Of a stretch of 64,000 nucleotides of DNA, positions 11,805 to 24,900 are shown in pieces; the stretch's first letter is position 1, and each line of letters opens with the position of its first letter. Under the pieces are notes generated by a model. The model ran no database searches and had not been told where the DNA came from. It worked only from the letters and a program-made list of their open reading frames with translations. The stretch covers positions 88,215,004-88,279,003 of the forward strand of contig NC_133653.1 of NCBI RefSeq assembly GCF_009905375.1. Direction: 5' to 3'. Position numbers and translations under genes: made by a program. The stretch is from Apium graveolens (taxonomy: Eukaryota; Streptophyta; Magnoliopsida; Apiales; Apiaceae).

Positions 11805-13562
11805 TGTAATAACCCCAAAATTTTGAACTCTTTGTAACCCTTATGAATAGTGTTTTTGCTGATATTGCTGAATAAGAAAACTGTTCATGCCACACTATGT
11901 AGGGGTTCTGTTATGGATATTCTGAGATTTTATTGGTACTCTATAGGGTATATAAGTGTATGTAAAGATCGTCAGAATCCAATTCCGAACACTTTGATTT
12001 TTCCCGGAAATCCACTAGATACGGAAAGAATTGAGTATAAGGTAACAGGATAAAAAGGATTTAAATTAAAAGATTATAAGAGAGGATCATAAAAGGAATA
12101 TAATATATTGAGAAAAGTTAAGGGAACCTAAGTAATAAGATCCCGGGTATTATCCCTCAAACGATAAACGAAAACGAAAGTTAAGCGAACCGTATAACAG
12201 ATCAGCTGTCATTAGGCAAACAATTAGGAAGTTAATCAAGGAGGTTAGGGATGATGAGGTCATCCAACCAATAAGGAGAGGACAAGTAAGAGATGATGAC
12301 ACAATAAGGTGATGTAAGCATGACATAGGGAGGGAGGAGATGTGGTTGGTTTATAACCACACAAAGACAAGGTTAATAAGGTAATTAACCAAAAAAAAAA
12401 CAAAACTACATCCACCAAGCCAAAACAAATCATTTCATCAAAACAAAAATTGTATTTCTCTTCACCAAGAACATTTGCTCTCGGCTTTTTTCCATTTTCA
12501 AAGAGAAGATTTTTCAAAATCCAAGTTCCAAGCTTCCTAAATTGGTAAGATAATTCTCTAGTACTCCTTATGCATAGTTATGGCTATCTTATGAGTTTAA
12601 GCCTCCAATTCATTCTTAATCTTCTCCAAGAAATCAATGAAGAAGACAATGAATAGTGATTTCAAGGTTTTTAACTTGATTTTTCTTGTTTTTCCTTTAA
12701 GATCCAAGCATCTCCAAGACATCTCAAGGCTTCTTAAGGCTTCCTAGCTACTCACATCACTTCAAGGAAGGTATATCATCTCCAAACCCTAGCTTTACTT
12801 TGTATATTAGGATGATTTTGATAGTTATGGTAAAGAGTAGCTTGAAGCTTGTTTGTTTAGAGTTTGGGTTGGAATGGTGGTGGATTGAATGTTGAAATCT
12901 TATGGTTTGGTTAAAGGACTTAAGTATAGTTTAAATTCAAGTTTAAGAATAAGTATAATTGTTAATATTGAGTTGATTGGGGCTGTTATGATGTATTGTG
13001 GATGTATGTTGGTTGTATGGATGGATTGGGATTGATTGGTGGTTGTATTGGAATGGTATAAAATTGGGAAATCGCGTAAACATAGCCGTCGTAATGTCCG
13101 ATTTACTTTAGACTGCTTTTGTTCATAACATTAGGACCCGAGAACTCCCTGCTAGGTTTTGACCATTGCCATGTTTAGATAGTTCATGTTACGAGCTTCG
13201 TTTTGATATGTGGTTCGTTTGATTCCGATGTACGGTTTAGGAGAAACGGCCGTTTTAAGTAACGACGTTTCGCGAACGAAACATTACCCCTCGCCTTACT
13301 TTGAAACATAGGTTAAAGACCTAAAAAGGGTTAATTAGTGTATGAAACAATTATGTTAAGTGTGTTAGGCAGTTAGTAAGACACTCGCGAAAGAATCGCC
13401 TTAAAACTCGTAATGGTTAATTTATTAAAAATGGTGGAGCCGAGGGTACTCGAGTGACTTAAGAGAATCAGTAAGTGCAAAGCGAGCGTTAGAGTCTAAT
13501 TTGGTTAAAGTATAGTTTTACAAGTGACTTTGGTTTAATTCCAACTCACATGTTGTTTATAG

Positions 13563-13597
13563 GTTACCAGACTCGTCCCAAGCAATTAATCACCCAG
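13563..13597 (+). other. Exon-like island with GC splice donor (LTR-T1)
   Basis: The island lies between TTTATAG and GCAAGT. In T2 and T3 it is 45 bases; here 10 bases are missing, which would break the reading frame that is open in the other two (frame YQTRPxPFITPSRS). Confidence 0.5.
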
Positions 13598-13874
13598 GCA
13601 AGTTTTCTACCCGTATAACTGTTGTTGTGATGTACATGTGTTTATGCATGATCTTGCGATAAATGCATATTTATTATTAGCAAATTCTTGCGATATATTG
13701 TAGCATGTGATATGGTATATATGCATGCCTGTTTTGTATTTTTGATACATATATCCGTTGATTCAGTTGATAATACCTATGCTAGAGATAAGCGGTAATT
13801 TGCATATACCCTTAGTATAGGGGACCCAAAAGGTGAACTTTTTCTAAAACCGGGAGTCGAGGCTCCCGAGTATA

Positions 13875-13909
<35 letters not shown>

Positions 13910-13924
13910 TGAATAGTTTTTAAA

Positions 13925-14110
13925 ACTATGAATCAAATAAGATTTATTCGATAACTTTATTTTATTTATTGAATATTATTTTGAATATTCATTCGAGGGC
14001 TTATGACTCCGTTTATTTTATTAATGAATATTATTTTGAATATTCATTCAAGGGCTTATGACTCTGATTTATTTACTATTTAATATTCTTTATTTTATTA
14101 AAGAATAATG
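13925..14110 (+). repeat. Tandem repeat of about 58 bp in LTR-T1
   Basis: About two copies of a unit containing GAATATTCATTCGAGGGCTT and ATGACTCCGTTTATTTTAT. LTR-T2 has about three (31931-32105) and LTR-T3 about four (55825-56050), so copy number varies between family members. Confidence 0.65.
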
Positions 14111-15403
14111 TGTCGGTAATCAAACTTACTTTTGATTATTCAAATAAAGATATTACTTTCGTATAAGTATATCTTTGGTTATTTAATAGTCATTTCAAGT
14201 ATAAGTTTTACAACATCTAATTCAATCATTTTTATAAAGATTATTCTTTATGGGAATATTATTTAAATAATAATATTCAGATATTTTCTAATATATTGGG
14301 ACTGATTTACTTTATTAAATCAGTATTACTCCAAACACTCTTTAAAGTGTTTTCGAGTCTTTAAAATGATTTTTAAAAGTTAGAGCGGATCCCAAAACTC
14401 ATTTTTATATTTTAGATCCTCCTTTCGAAGGGGATTTAAATAATCGCTCAAAACCTGAGGGATCCGGCTCTGTGGTGTGTTTTATATTCGCAATAAGGTT
14501 GTTGTCTTGATAAAAGAATTTTGATTACTTACCCAACACTCGGGAAGTAAAATTCTTGGAACAAGTTAATCCATTAACAGGCATCGCCTGGGAAATATCG
14601 GTGAGTTTTCCTTTCCAACTAGATACGACTTCTTGGTGGAGCCGTATCAACAAGTTTCTACTTGGGGAAAGGGGGGACGAGCTTTACGTTTCAGAGTCAT
14701 GGATTTCATCTGAACTAGGAGTGGCGTAAGTGGTCGAGTGGCGCCGGCCCAACCTTATTATATTGGCCCAAAATGGCCTGGAAGTTCCGCTAAGATGGTC
14801 CATTCCTTAGGAGTCCAGTGTTCGGTTGACAAGTAAATTCGACAGGTTCTCCTCTACATGTAGAAAATGGTGGGGTTGTACTACTGCGACTGATCATCGT
14901 AAGTGGTCTTCCTGGCGCGATAAACTCCCGTAATGAGTTCATCATCCAGTTGGATAATTCTGCAACACTACCCGTAGCATTTCGATCGAAAGGCTACGAA
15001 TGGGTGGTTGCCGAAGCATTGACAGGGTCAAACAATTTTATTGGTGTTTCTATTGAATGAAGTATCTCGTAACTTCATTTCTTTTAAAAATGTTTCAAAG
15101 ATTGAATATATTCAAGTTTTAATTTATGGTCTCATCTATGGGATGACCTCTTGAAATCTTATTATACTTTGAGCAGTAGTAGTTCAAGTAGATTTCTAAA
15201 AATGGTATAAGTATAGTGAAGTAATTGGTAACTTCATCTTCTTTTAAACTTATATCCAGTAAGTAATTACCTTACACATGATAAAGGATTCTAGTAAGTA
15301 TCCATTCAGATACTTGTATTATTGTTAACACTATATATTATCTTGTGAGCTGTAATGCTCACTCTTGCTTCATTTCTTCTTCACACAACAACAGTTAGGA
15401 AAG

Positions 15404-15544
15404 ATGGCCAGGCTCAAGCAGACCCAGCGCAAGAGCGTCGGAAGCGCCCCGCGCCTTCCCGTTGAGATCGTAGCTGCTATAGCTGCAGAGGTAGATCTAC
15501 CTGTAGATCAGACATTCTACTTTTGGGAACCAAATATTGTATAA
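15404..15544 (+). CDS. Small basic ORF in LTR-T1 (46 aa; orphan first exon)
   Basis: ATG stands 12 bases after a CAACAG acceptor. The first 29 codons (MARLKQTQRKSVGS... to ...AIAAE) end at a GAG|GTAGAT splice donor at 15490/15491 and are much richer in GC than their surroundings. The same 28-29 codon block, open and similar (M-x-R, basic, Gly-x-x-Pro, Pro, Val-rich), occurs at 33624-33707 and, on the minus strand, 54650-54564. In T3 the donor can be joined in frame to an acidic ORF. In this solo LTR the second exon is gone, so the unspliced ORF runs on to a stop at 15542. No family is recognised. Confidence 0.5.
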   Translation: MARLKQTQRKSVGSAPRLPVEIVAAIAAEVDLPVDQTFYFWEPNIV

Positions 15545-15804
15545 TTATAACTTGTGGCAGATAATGGCAATTAACTGTAAATTTATCAAGTAATCATTTT
15601 GGGTTGTAATAACTTTTAAACTGTGGATTCAAAGACTTGTACTTATTTCAATTTCATCTCTGAGACTATAACGAGTTGTGGTGTGTGTTAGTGTGGGGTC
15701 ACAGCATAAGATTAATTATTATTAATTAAGTGAAGTGGTATTGTGGAAAGAAAGACCGTGACGGCCCGGATCCCTGACCCCGGATCTGGGGATGTTACAC
15801 TAAT

Positions 15805-16512
15805 GGTATCACTCATAACTTTTTTGCTCCTTACACTCCTCAATCTAACAGAGTAGTTGAAAGGAAGAACAGAACATTACAAGAAATGGCAAATACAATG
15901 ATAAATGAATATCGTCGTCCTAAATATTTTTAGGCCGAAGTAATGTCCACTGCATGCCATATACTAAATAGAGTCTTAGTAAGACCTATAATTCAAAAGA
16001 CTCCATATGAGCTTTATTTTTGGTAAAACTCCTAAAGTTAACTACTTTAGAGTATTTGGAAGTAAATGTTATATATTAAACTCCAAAGATTACCTTACAA
16101 AATTTGATCCAAAATCAAATGAAGGTATATTCCTTGGATATTCAACAAATAGCAAAGCTTATAGAGTATTTAATTTAAATTCTCTAGTGGTGGAAGAATC
16201 AATGAACATAACATTTGATGAAATAAAACCATCACCTAAATACAAAGATCTTGTAGACAAAGAAGATGTCACACAAGACAATATTGAGAATGTTATTCTA
16301 CAATTCGAAAATGTGGATTTTGGATCATCACCCCCAACAAATCCACTAGAATTGTTAAAAACAGATATTGAACCACCTAAAGATGTTCCAAATATTAGAA
16401 GTCATCCTTTAGACAATGTTCTAGGAGACTTAACTAAAGGAGTTCAAACGCGGTCACAAGTTCAAAACATTGTGAATCGCCTTAGTTTTCTATCACAAAA
16501 TAGAACCTAAGA
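15805..16512 (+). pseudogene. Copia Z integrase, C-terminal half
   Basis: This continues the integrase interrupted at 11804. It holds the catalytic Glu region (NRVVERKNRTLQEM), a stop at 15931 (TAG) in the following helix, and from 16007 the integrase C-terminal segment (KTPKVNYFRVFGSKCYI, EGIFLGYS). A one-base insertion in a T run near 16017 shifts the frame. The end (16300-16500) is a variable linker to reverse transcriptase. Confidence 0.85.
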
Positions 16513-18032
16513 CCGCTAAAGAAGCTTTGTTAGACGAAGATTGGATCTCTGCAATGCAAGAAGAATTAACCCAATTCTCTCGTAGCAAAGTTTGGGAACT
16601 TGTTCCAAACCCAAAAATACTTCCATAATTAGAATTAAATGGGTATTTAGAAATAAGTTAGATGAAAATGGAACTGTTATGCGAAATAAAGCTAGACTGG
16701 TTGCACAAGGCTATACTCAAATGGAAGGTATAGACTTTGATGAAATATATGCACCGGTAGCACGAATTGAGTCAATTCGTATGCTATTAGCTTTTGCATG
16801 TCATAAGAATTTTAAAGTATATCAAATGGATGTAAAATCTACATTCTTAAATGGGATACTAGAAGAAGAAGTATATGTTAAACAACCTCTCGGCTTTGAA
16901 GATGCAACACATCCAGAATATGTATACAAATTATATAAAATTCTATACGGATTAAATTAAGCCCCAAGAGCCTGGTGTGAAAGGTTAAGCAAATTCCTGT
17001 TAGAAAATAATTTTAAAATGGGAACGGCTGATAAAACCTTATTTACAAGACAAGAAACAAATGATATCTTGCTTGTACAAATATATGTAGATGACATCAT
17101 ATTTGGTTCAACCAATGATGCATTATGTAAAGAATTCTCTGACTATATGAGCAAAGAATTTGAGATGAGTATGATGGGTGAATTAAATTTCTTTTTGGAA
17201 TTGCAAATAAGACAATCTGACGAGGGCATTCATATTTCACAATCAAAATATTGTAATGAAATGCTAAATAAATTTGAAATGGAAAAATTGCAAACCAATT
17301 TCCACACCTATGTCAACATCTGACAAACTAACGGAGGATCCGAAAGGAATTCCCGTTGACACTAAGAAATATCGAGGAATGATTGGTAATTTATTATGCA
17401 TTACCGCAAGTTGACCTGATATACAATATAGTGTTTGTAAATGTGCTAGATTTCAAGTAGCACCAAAAGAATCTCACTTATCCGCGGTAAAAAGGATACT
17501 GAGATATCTAAAAGGTACCACGAATATTGGTCTTTGGTATCCTAAAGGAATACCATTTGACTTGACTTGTTATTCTGATTCAGACTATGCTGGACATTTA
17601 GTCGACAGAAAAGGTACAAGTGGTACGTGTCAGTTTCTGGGTGGATGTTTAGTTTTATGGTTTTCAAAGAAACAAAATTCTGTATCTATATCCACCACAG
17701 AAGCTGAGTATATAGCAGCTGCCAAATGTTGTGCATAAATATTGTGGATGAAACAAACATTGGCAGACTATAACACAAAATTTGATGCAATCTCTATTTT
17801 ATGTGATAATACGAGTGCGATTGATTTAAGTAAAAATCATGTGCTGCACTCTACATCCAAACACATAGATGTGAGACATCATTTTTTACGTGATCATGTC
17901 AACAAAGGCGATATAAAAATGACTCATATTAAAATCGAGTATAACATCGCTGACATCTTTACAAAACCATTAAATTCTGACAGATTCACTAAACTCCGTT
18001 TGGATTTAGGAATGTTGGAATATTTAAAATAA
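16513..18032 (+). pseudogene. Copia Z reverse transcriptase and RNase H
   Basis: Domain order: RT start ([22 protein letters not shown]), [20 protein letters not shown], the catalytic YVDDIIFGS (17084 onward), MSMMGELNFFL, then RNase H (RYLKGTTNIGLWYP, STTEAEYIAA, ADIFTKPL) ending at a TAA at 18030. A TAA at 16958-16960 replaces the Gln codon in the conserved GLxQAPRAW block. At least two frameshifts (near 16510 and 17320) and a TGA near 17414 add to the damage. The domains would copy element RNA into DNA in the particle. Confidence 0.88.
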
Positions 18033-18379
18033 ATAATATATTCTCTAAATATATTATTTATATTGTGAGTAAACAATTATATATATATAAATCTATTTTA
18101 AAATAAATAAAAAACTTCTTTTCTACTATCTGTTAATTCTCTCAATAACTCAGATTTATCAATAAATATTTATTGATCGGATTTTGAGAAATTAAATGGA
18201 CTAAGTGCATTGAAAAGAAATTTATTTTAAAATAAATTAAATATTATTACTCCTTAATTGTTCTAATTTTTTCTCTAAATATATACATATATATATATAT
18301 ATATTAATTCAAAAATAGCTTTTAATTATTTTTCTAAAAACAAAAAATTCTATTTTCTATCTTATTTTTTAGATTAGCT

Positions 18380-18719
18380 CAGCCCAATATACAAATACAT
18401 CTATATTCCCTTTAAAAAGTCCGGGCCTTTAATTTTATCCAACCCAAATTAAAACAACCCAACCCGTTTCTTATAACCCTAAAAATCTAAACCGTTAATT
18501 CCTATCTCAGTCTAATTTCAACCGTCCATTATATATCAAATATATATACGTACAAATCAGGGTTACACAGTTCATACAGTCTCTCCTCTCGCCTCTTTCT
18601 CTCTCGTTTCTCTCTCAAAAACCCTAGCTGCCGCTTTCGGTTTTCCGATGAGTTCATCGAATCCCTTCACTCAAAACACTTTTAACCTCGATTTTCAGAT
18701 ACTATACATATATCTTTAA
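18380..18719 (+). promoter_or_regulatory. Housekeeping-gene-like promoter block in Z
   Basis: The block holds GCCCAAT and GGGCC elements (18381, 18422), a telo-box-like AACCCTAA (near 18475), an AT-rich TATA-like stretch (18530-18550), a CT-rich leader (18576-18617) with a second AAACCCTAG, then an ATG at 18648 opening a 23-codon ORF. This combination is usual for plant ribosomal-protein and similar promoters. It could be captured host DNA or an evolved subgenomic promoter. Motif evidence only. Confidence 0.4.
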
Positions 18720-18945
18720 GCGATTTAATCAAAACTCGATTAAATCGAAGCTTAGGTTTGGGCAAATCGAAGAGATTTCAATTAAAACACTCGAGTTCAA
18801 ATCAATTGAACTAGGGTTTTGAATCGAAATACACATATACGTCTGTTTAATATATATATATATACTTTTAATTCGACTGAAATTGATGAAGTTTTGAAAC
18901 CCTAACTCGATGTATTGAGCGGTTTTGCAGGGTAAACGAAGAAGG

Positions 18946-19085
18946 AGAAAATATAAATGGTAGATTGAGGAGAAAGAGATTGATTGGTGAAGGAATCGGC
19001 ATGACTCAGTTGAGTCAACTCGGACGAGTTACCGAGTTAACTCATCGAGTCACTCAACTCGGGGTCAGATGAGTTGAGTCAGGTA
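18946..19085 (+). other. Exon-like segment with GAGT-TGACTC repeats
   Basis: The segment lies between TTTTGCAG and CAG|GTAAGT. It contains several near-palindromic GAGTTGACTC / CGAGTT units (18993-19080). No ATG frame continues through it. It may be an exon of a spliced Z transcript. Confidence 0.3.
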
Positions 19086-21939
19086 AGTGTCCATGAACGT
19101 TTCAATGCCATCGACTCAGGTATGTTTCTTGTAAACTCAAAATTGATTCAGTGAGTAGCTATGTGATTATCTGGGATTAAATATGTAAATGATTGATCTG
19201 TGGATCGATTGATTGTTTTAAGTTATAATTTAAGTTTTTTTTGATTCGATGTTTTTGATAAATAAAGTTAATTGAAATTTGGTTTGATGGTTTACCTGAA
19301 CTGAATAAAATGTCTGTTTTGATTTTGTCCTTGTAATTAAACTGTATGAGTAACCTTCATGAGTTATCAACTGTGTTTTGACAAAATTAACTTTATTCAT
19401 TCGATTAATCTGATGGATGAATTAACTAAGTATCAGTGGTGAATTAACAGTGTTGTTTAGATTTAAATTGAGAAACTTGATTGCTGTTGGAGTTCCAGTA
19501 AGTTATAAGTTCATTTTGTTGTTAAAATTAACTGTTGGTGGATTAATTGAGAAATCCAGTGATGTGTTGACAGAGTTGTTTTGATTTAACATAAGAAACT
19601 TAATTGTTGTTGAGAATTCCAGTGATATATTGACAAGATTTATTTGATTTGAACTATGAAACTAGATTGCTGTTGGATTAATTGATAGTTCCAGAAATGC
19701 ATTTACAAAATTGTTTAAGTTCAAATATTAAACTTGATTGCTTAGTGGATTATTTGAGAGTTCTAGTGATATATTGTCAACAATTATTTTAATCTGTTTT
19801 GAATTAGCTGAGTTATCAGCAGTGTGTTGATTTGATTATTTGTACTTAATTTGATTAAGTGATAAATCAGGCTGTTTTTCTTTTAAAAGTAAGCAGTAAG
19901 TTGCTGTTATTTCTGGTATATAAGAACTTTAGTAGATTAAATCACTAAACCAATCTAACTTAAAGTTGGAATGAGTTGCTTCAAGGCTATGAACTTTTAT
20001 TGAGAAATGTGACTTAGCCTGTTATATGCTTAGTGTATGATCTCAACATGACTGTTTATGTGTTTGAATTATCCGGTCTATATAGTTATTCTCTAAGCAA
20101 TTCAAATTTAGTTCCTTGCTATAAATGTGTGGACTGTTGGAATTAACATGAACAATTCTTAATCATTTAAAGAGATATGACTAGTTCACTTAAAAAGGTT
20201 AAATTGAAAATGTGAATCAAGATAGTAAGATTGTTTAATGGTTAAATTACATGAGTCTTAAAATTTGCAATAGAATAAAACTTATGGTATAAACTTTAAT
20301 CAGATCAGTAATAATATTTCTTAAATGCTCATCTGAAATAAGATGATTTTGAAAGTTCTCTGTGATGTGTTATACTGCTTCTTGACTATGAGAATTACAA
20401 ACCATTTGTACCGTGTCTTGATAAAGTACAGTGAGAAGTAGATTAATATAAACTGAAGTGGTTGATTGTTTTAATCAAATCAAATGTGAGTTTATAATAA
20501 CACAAGTGTAATGATTATGTGCAGTACTCAGGGTTCTTACTATGTGACTTAAGTCTTTGTTTACTTGGCTGAATAGATTTATTAAAATTACTTGCTAATT
20601 TATAAGAAGTGCTTGTTGCATTCTTCATATAGTATAAATCACACACACACAATGCCCTGACACTAAGACCTGGCTGGGAATCCCTTAGAGAATCCCAGTA
20701 TCTGGATCACTGGTGAAACGACCACAAATAGAAACTAAGATCATTTTTTTTGCATATTTTATTTGTAAGAAGCTGCTTATGGCTTTACTTGGTGGATGGT
20801 ATCCTCTATGTGTGTGTATGGATGTGCATATGTGTTATTTGGTTGTATTTATGTAAGTGGAAATTAAAATAACCTAAAAGAATCCAAATCAGTCACATCA
20901 ATCATGAACAGTTGAGTCTTGGTCATTTAATTCACAATGTTACAAAGTGACTGCACCTATTTAATGAAGCTCTGTCCCTTTGTGTAATATCTGTTCCTTT
21001 GCACTCTTTTGTTTATAAAAGGAATATATTAATGAACACTCATTAGATATTTAATGCATGCTTCATTAAATACACCTGCATAGCCATTGAGAGTTCCTTT
21101 TACTCTCTGCACAAGCCTTGCATACATAAGCACTGCATATCCCCTGCCATAAATGTCTTCATATAAAAACAACTAAAAATTAAAATACAGTCAGTAGTAG
21201 TCAACTTAATTTTTAAATAAAACTAGAAGTAAGTGTCTATAAGAAGACAATGCCTGTGATTTCTGTGCTTATTACTTGAGTGCTTTGTTGAACAAACTGA
21301 CATGAGGTCATTTATATCTGCTATACATTTAAAATATGTACTATGCATTTGCATGCCATGCATACACATACTTAAGTTTATTATTTTAAAGTCATAACAG
21401 GAGTTCTTTGAACTCTTTATAAGACCTTTACCTTGCATGGATTGTATCACACACACAAAAATTAAACTTCACTCCATTTCTTCTTTATGCATTCACTGTC
21501 CACTTTCATGGACTCTAGACACTCTCATTTTCACCTTAGGAGAACACATATGCTTCTCCATCTCATTGACACCATTGATGGGAAAACATTCACCAACTCA
21601 CCACATCAGCCACATGAATCACTCTTCCCAAACTATAATCATCACTATCCTCACCATAAAAGCAAAAACACAACAACATCACACACCAAGCACCTTTATA
21701 TCATAGCACTCATGAATACACACAAAAATTTTAAAATATTCTTGCTAAGATGACATTAATTCTACATCAAAATTTATTCATCTAATAAGTTGTTCAGTTT
21801 TGCAGGATTTAAATTCAAGGGATATACAAAAATACTTCCACCTTTAATATATTTATGTGAAAAATATTTTTCAAAATACATGCATACATTTAGGGGAAGT
21901 ACACACTTAGAAAATTTTAAATTTTATTTGGCAAATACC

Positions 21940-21953
21940 AAAAAGGGGAAGAT
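21940..21953 (+). other. Polypurine tract of Z
   Basis: AAAAAGGGGAAGAT lies directly before the 3' LTR start at 21954. It primes plus-strand DNA synthesis in LTR retrotransposons. Confidence 0.85.
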
Positions 21954-24900
21954 TGAAAGGACATATTCGATTAATTATTTATTTTGGTATTTGCATATTT
22001 TAACATAAAATTTAATACACGTATATCCTCTCTAAATAGGCATGAATTTAATTGACATAATCAAAAGTGAAAAGCCATATCTAGCAAAATATTTTCAAAA
22101 ATGTTTTTCAAAGTGTATTTATATTTTAAATATAAATACAAGAGATATTCCAATTTGCTGAAAATCAAAAATATATATTTTAAAGGAATATACTCCAAAG
22201 CAATGAGATCGTAAAAGAAGTATCGGAAGAATGATTTTTCTTAGGCTCTCTTGCAATATTAATAAGGCAACAAGTTTGAAAAAGGAATATCAGAACTTGG
22301 ATATTCTTTAGAAGGCTCGTGCTAAATTTATTTCAAAAATAGATGGTTTTAAAAGGGATAAAATATATATCTTTCACTCCATAAAATATTTATAAATTCA
22401 AAGATATATTTTTACACTCTTAGAAATTAATATTTGATTAAAGAATATTAATATCTCATTTTATCCTCCGCCTCATATTTTTCCAAGTAATTTTCTCTTG
22501 TATCTCAAATATAATATTTATCGGAGAAAATACTTTTAAATACTTAAAAATATTTTCCACACTCTCAAAATATTTTATACTTAAGGAAAGATGTTCTAAG
22601 TATTTATTTTAGCCCAAACTAAGCCAACAATGTCTAAATATTTTCATAAAAGATCGTTCATATTTTATTTGGAACTGAATCCTGATTTAATCATTTTAAA
22701 TCCAAATAAAATACTTCCACTTGCTAGAAAATCTTGAAACTTAAGATTTGTCACTTAAAAGGTATTTTCTATGCATGGTTAAAGTTTCGTAATTTTTAAG
22801 AAATTTTGTCCGGGTGTGATTTTTTTTGGGTGTTGACCAAGACTTTGACCGAGCATTTGATCAAGCTACCTTTGACCAAAATTGACCAAAACTTGTAGAT
22901 CATCATTTTATGATATTTAGGTAATTATCATATTTTTGGTTGTATTTATTAAAGGATTTTCAAAGTCATTATATTTAATGTTGCTAATTACTTAATTAAC
23001 AAAGTAATTAATGATTAATTGAAAAAGCTAAAATCTATTATTATATAATTAATAGTTGTTGGGATTTTTCTTGTTTGTCCTATATGCAATTTGCAAATGA
23101 ACACAACTTATCCTCCATGTCATCCATCCACACCACTCTCTTCATCCACCATTCAATTTAACTCAATCTCAATCACTCCCTTCAACTAACTCCTTCTATA
23201 AATAAACACCCACCCCCCACCATTTTTTACATAACCTAAGAGCTAAATAATTGTTGGGCATTTTCAAGAAGTATTCTCTCTACACACTCTCTAATATACA
23301 AACCCAAATACTTCATCTCAAAAACCTTCTCTCTTACAAATATATATCATATATCAAGGTTTTTTTATCTTCAAGCTTAGTTCCACCAACCAAGCTCTAT
23401 CATCCCAAGCAAAGCTCATTCATACCACTTTCTTACCTCCCGAAGGGCTGCCCAAGTTCGACCAACAAGCCAAAATCCGACCGAACCTCCGGCGAATTTT
23501 TCCGGTGAACTTTTCCGTTCATCTCTTAAAAGTGGTAAACCTCTTAGCTTCCATCCGAGTCTTAACCGACCACTCTTAATATTCATATAAGAAGCTTAGT
23601 AACACCTTCTCTTCATCTCTACAAGCTCTTATATAGAATAACTTAAAGAAAAACAAATCCGTACAAGGATTGTTTTCTACAAATTATACACTTCTAGCAC
23701 GAAGTGATAATTTAAACAACGCTTGGTTTATATTCCTAACTAGCACCTTTAGTGTTTCATGGGAATTAAATTACGAAGCTAGTATTTTATTCTTTAAACT
23801 TAAACGCACTTATTTTGGTCATATATTGATATATTCGTTATAATTGTTTAACAAGACTTAAGCGACTTCCCATACTAACACCTTTAGTATTCCATGGGAA
23901 AAACTTAAGGCTTATATTATATATATATATATCTATATATACATATTTATTATATTTAGTTAAAATATTTAAGTGAATTCCCTTACCAACACCTCTAGTG
24001 TTTCGTGGGAAAATCTTAAAGCTTTTAAGTAAATATAAGTATATATATAATCGTATAAGAATTAAGCAACTTCCCTTACTAGCACCTTTAGTGTTTCGTG
24101 GGAAAAACTTAAAGCTTATATTGTATTATATATATACACATATAAACTGTGCTAATACAATTTAAACTCTACTCTTATATTGTTTTGATATATTGTGTTT
24201 AAATTACGCACCTTTTATTTTCTCGGCCAAATATTTTATAAGTACAAATAGTTAAAGAATAAGTGTAACGCTCTCAATTTATAAAAGTCTACACACGACT
24301 ATATTAAACGAGATATTATTTTATCAAAGATCCGAAAACTATAACGCTTCACCAAGGACTTGATATATTTATTACTTTGGAAATAAGATATATTATTTGA
24401 AACGAAGTAATACCAAGTATACTTTAACATTCACTTAATCTAAAGAAAAGTATACGTTAATATTCTTTTAAGAATATTTGTTCTTAATCCGGTCTAGTTA
24501 AGTGTATTACTAGTCCAAACTCTTTTTATCTATAACGGGTATTATTTCGTAGATATTGTCTTCTTCGTTTTGCAGTGAGGTGAAGTATAGTGAGGTAATT
24601 CTCGTTCTAAGACCCAAGTCCTAGACGTACTAACGGGGAGTTAGTAGTCTTCGTACCATGAGGAAGAGGAAAGACCCAAGACCAACTACTGAGATCCAAG
24701 ACCGGCAAAAGCTTAGAAGGACAAAGACTACACCAAGGGTTCTACATCAACTTTGAAGAAATAAAGGGTGTTCTTGTCTAAGATAGGTTGTGTAGGTTAC
24801 ACATTTATTTTGAGGTGGTAACCCGGAGTTATGCACCAAGACAAGTATTTGTGGGGTTGTAAAGGCTTATCCGCCTACGTAAGGAGCAAGGTTATTTTAA

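Larger units (their letters stand above)
11805..15799 (+). mobile_element. Giant gypsy solo LTR (LTR-T1)
   Basis: This 3995-bp unit starts TGTAATAACCCC, ends GGGGATGTTACA and is flanked by perfect CTAAT duplications (11800-11804, 15800-15804). It has no primer site, no coding domain and no internal copy of its ends, so it is a solo LTR. Its identity comes from LTR-T3 (54258-58228), which is followed by a primer site and gag. Signals inside: splice donors near 12545 (GTAAGA) and 12771 (GTATAT), an exon-like island 13563-13597, a tandem repeat near 13925-14110 and a small ORF at 15404. The minus-strand ORF at 12260-12517 is taken as chance. Confidence 0.92.
18033..21953 (+). other. Copia Z post-pol region, 3.9 kb without a long ORF
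   Basis: This is far longer than needed for a 3' untranslated region. SIRE-like relatives carry an extra ORF here, but I see no open frame beyond 90 codons. It holds a promoter-like block (18380-18650), exon-like pieces with good donors (near 19085 and 19122), a long AT-rich stretch with GT-AG candidate sites, and an acceptor-like TTTTGCAG at 21800 shortly before the polypurine tract. The short ORFs at 21223-22008 overlap one another in several frames and look like chance. Confidence 0.6.

Noticed and set aside
12260..12517. 85-codon minus-strand ORF in LTR-T1
   Set aside because: It is antisense to the LTR, of low complexity and not kept in T2 or T3.
13870..13905. AT dinucleotide runs (also 31861-31890 and 56097-56145)
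   Set aside because: Simple microsatellites at the same place in all three LTRs; no further meaning seen.
21223..22008. Cluster of short ORFs before the Z 3' LTR
   Set aside because: They overlap on both strands, start in AT-rich DNA and show no domain pattern.
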